The position numbers and the translations under genes are program-made. From Cryobacterium levicorallinum (lineage in GTDB: Bacteria; Actinomycetota; Actinomycetes; Actinomycetales; Microbacteriaceae), in the NCBI RefSeq assembly GCF_004402405.1, contig NZ_SOFE01000011.1:124001-188000 (forward strand): DNA of 64,000 bases, written 5' to 3'. This document shows positions 62,962-64,000 of this stretch, piece by piece. The first letter of the stretch is position 1. Each line of letters starts with the position of its first letter. The notes beneath the pieces are model-generated. The model was not told the origin of the DNA. It searched no databases and was given only the letters and a program-made list of their open reading frames with translations.

Positions 62962-63545
62962 GTTTCCTGACGTTCTCTTGTCGAGTTGATGCTTTCCTGC
63001 CGCGAATCAATCACCGCTGCCTCGCGCTCCGGGCGCGACGGCCAGAAGGCCCAGACGATGGCGAGTGTGATCAGCAGGGTGGTGACGCCTATGAACAGGG
63101 GGGATTGCATTGTGCGAAGAGCAAAGCCGAATCCGGGAAATCCGATCACGGCCCGCTGCACGGTCTGCACAATATAGGTATCGCGGTCGACCGTGGCATT
63201 GGCATCACCTTGCAAGGTCAGTGCGCGAGCGGATGCCTCCCCCGGAATTTCCTCGATGCCAACGATCCGGTGGGTGATCGGCAGGTCGTACCCGGCGCGG
63301 GCAACCGTCACGATATCGCCGATGACGAGGTCGGCCGCTGGAACATCTTCTTCGACCACGATCGCTGATCCGGTGGGCAGACCAGGCGCCATCGACCCGG
63401 TCAACACGATCACAATCGAGAGCGAAAAAACGAGGGTCAGCACGAACCCGACGATCGACAGGAGTCCCGCCATACCGGCGAGGGTGAGCAGAATATCCTT
63501 GGCGATTGCGCCGGCATTGCGACGGGGCAGTCTCACGCGTGGCAT
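62955..63545 (-). CDS. sipW: SipW-type signal peptidase I
   Basis: 196 residues. Helix one at about 27-48, catalytic Ser51 in VLTGSMAPG, His92 in PITHRI, Asp114 in LQGDAN, second helix at about 152-168. The Ser/His arrangement marks it as the SipW/archaeal type. Followed by two exported-protein genes with overlaps and preceded by a TasA-like gene 15 bases away. It should process the neighbours. Confidence 0.9.
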   Translation of the reverse strand: MPRVRLPRRNAGAIAKDILLTLAGMAGLLSIVGFVLTLVFSLSIVIVLTGSMAPGLPTGSAIVVEEDVPAADLVIGDIVTVARAGYDLPITHRIVGIEEIPGEASARALTLQGDANATVDRDTYIVQTVQRAVIGFPGFGFALRTMQSPLFIGVTTLLITLAIVWAFWPSRPEREAAVIDSRQESINSTRERQETW

Positions 63546-63560
63546 CGTTATATCGGCGGT

Positions 63561-64000
63561 TTAGCTTGAGACGGCAGAGAATTCCCAGGCCGGCGCAACG
63601 GTACGCCCCTGCAAGTTGAGACTCTGATTGGTCTGGGCGTTGCTCGGCAGGGTGACCTTGAAGCAGTAGTGCTGCGTGTTCGCACTGGCCGCTGATAGGG
63701 CCTGCGCGGCGGCTCCGCCCGTGGTGCTAAGTGCTCCGTCGACGATCTTCGTAATAACAGGAGTAGTAGTGGATGCCACAGTGCTGGCATTGCAGGTGAA
63801 CGCCGTTTCCGAAGCCCACACTTGCAGCGTGAGGGCACTCCACAGGGCAGCACCCGAGTCGACGACGGTGACACCGGTCGCGGCAACGGCCGGCTCCAGC
63901 ATCAGATTACCGGCGACAGAGTTGGTGACCGTGCGCAGGGCGACGGGAGCGTAGACCGAATCGCCGGGAGTGAGGCTCAAAGCATCGAGACCGAACGTGA
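63561..64000 (-). CDS. TasA-like SipW-dependent exported protein (partial, 5' end outside window)
   Basis: The last 146 residues of a protein that starts beyond the window. It has the family blocks LSLTPGDSVYAPVALRTVTN and ALWSALTLQVWASETAFTC, with a Cys pair (TCNAS and HYCFKV) and a beta-rich composition like the TasA/CalY group. The frame is open to the edge; an apparent start at 63980 is a TTG inside the gene. It lies 15 bases before the SipW peptidase gene and is probably its main substrate. Confidence 0.75.
   Translation of the reverse strand, partial: TFGLDALSLTPGDSVYAPVALRTVTNSVAGNLMLEPAVAATGVTVVDSGAALWSALTLQVWASETAFTCNASTVASTTTPVITKIVDGALSTTGGAAAQALSAASANTQHYCFKVTLPSNAQTNQSLNLQGRTVAPAWEFSAVSS

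Overview
The window is high-GC DNA from an actinobacterium, most likely a member of the Microbacteriaceae (Cryobacterium/Leifsonia-like; inferred from gene content and order, not proven). Supporting signs are the order tRNA-Trp, secE, nusG, rplK, rplA; a NusG with a long acidic N-terminal extension; murB followed by two MaoC-type dehydratases; PspC-type sensor kinases; many ATGA/GTGA start-stop overlaps; and several starts without a clear ribosome binding site.

Layout. 1-3418: ABC importer operon (lipoprotein plus two PotB/PotC-like permeases) with a divergent GntR/UTRA regulator and two palindromic operators. 3483-8402: alpha-glucoside-type sugar ABC importer with a LacI regulator and palindromic operators. 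8568-9602: rplL, rplJ and an attenuator-like leader. 9865-14333: MFS exporter with MarR regulator, then an OmpR-type two-component system. 14529-18584: an orphan propeller-like protein, a lipoprotein, a YqaJ-type exonuclease and an NADP-dependent oxidoreductase. 18459-27980: a SipW/TasA-like secretion region with three signal peptidases of the Ser/His type and seven exported proteins, interrupted by a photolyase gene. 28220-34347: malate synthase, a RamB-like regulator, an ABC ATPase homologue lacking its catalytic motifs, and a succinate-semialdehyde dehydrogenase. 34618-37440: rplA, rplK, nusG, secE, tRNA-Trp. 37657-39950: a carotenoid desaturase/prenyltransferase pair. 40124-43201: aminotransferase and an ABC-2 exporter. 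43223-47447: PspC-linked two-component system. 47590-52690: murB, two MaoC dehydratases, GNAT, HEAT-repeat protein, PfkB kinase, ABM monooxygenase and a small membrane protein. 52832-58365: LivFGMHJ importer with a GntR/FCD regulator. 58441-60641: a decayed strip with a truncated formamidase, a tRNA 3' remnant, a HigBA-like toxin-antitoxin pair and a small inverted-repeat element. 60743-64000: a second SipW locus running off the window.

The most interesting part is the pair of SipW loci. Four peptidases, each next to different cognate exported proteins, look like parallel dedicated secretion/assembly units for surface or matrix proteins. Two of the transcription units share a conserved upstream element of about 100 bp, one peptidase carries an xQKP repeat tail, and a tandem duplication of substrate genes is visible. 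The 25 kb between rplKA and rplJL holds this locus.
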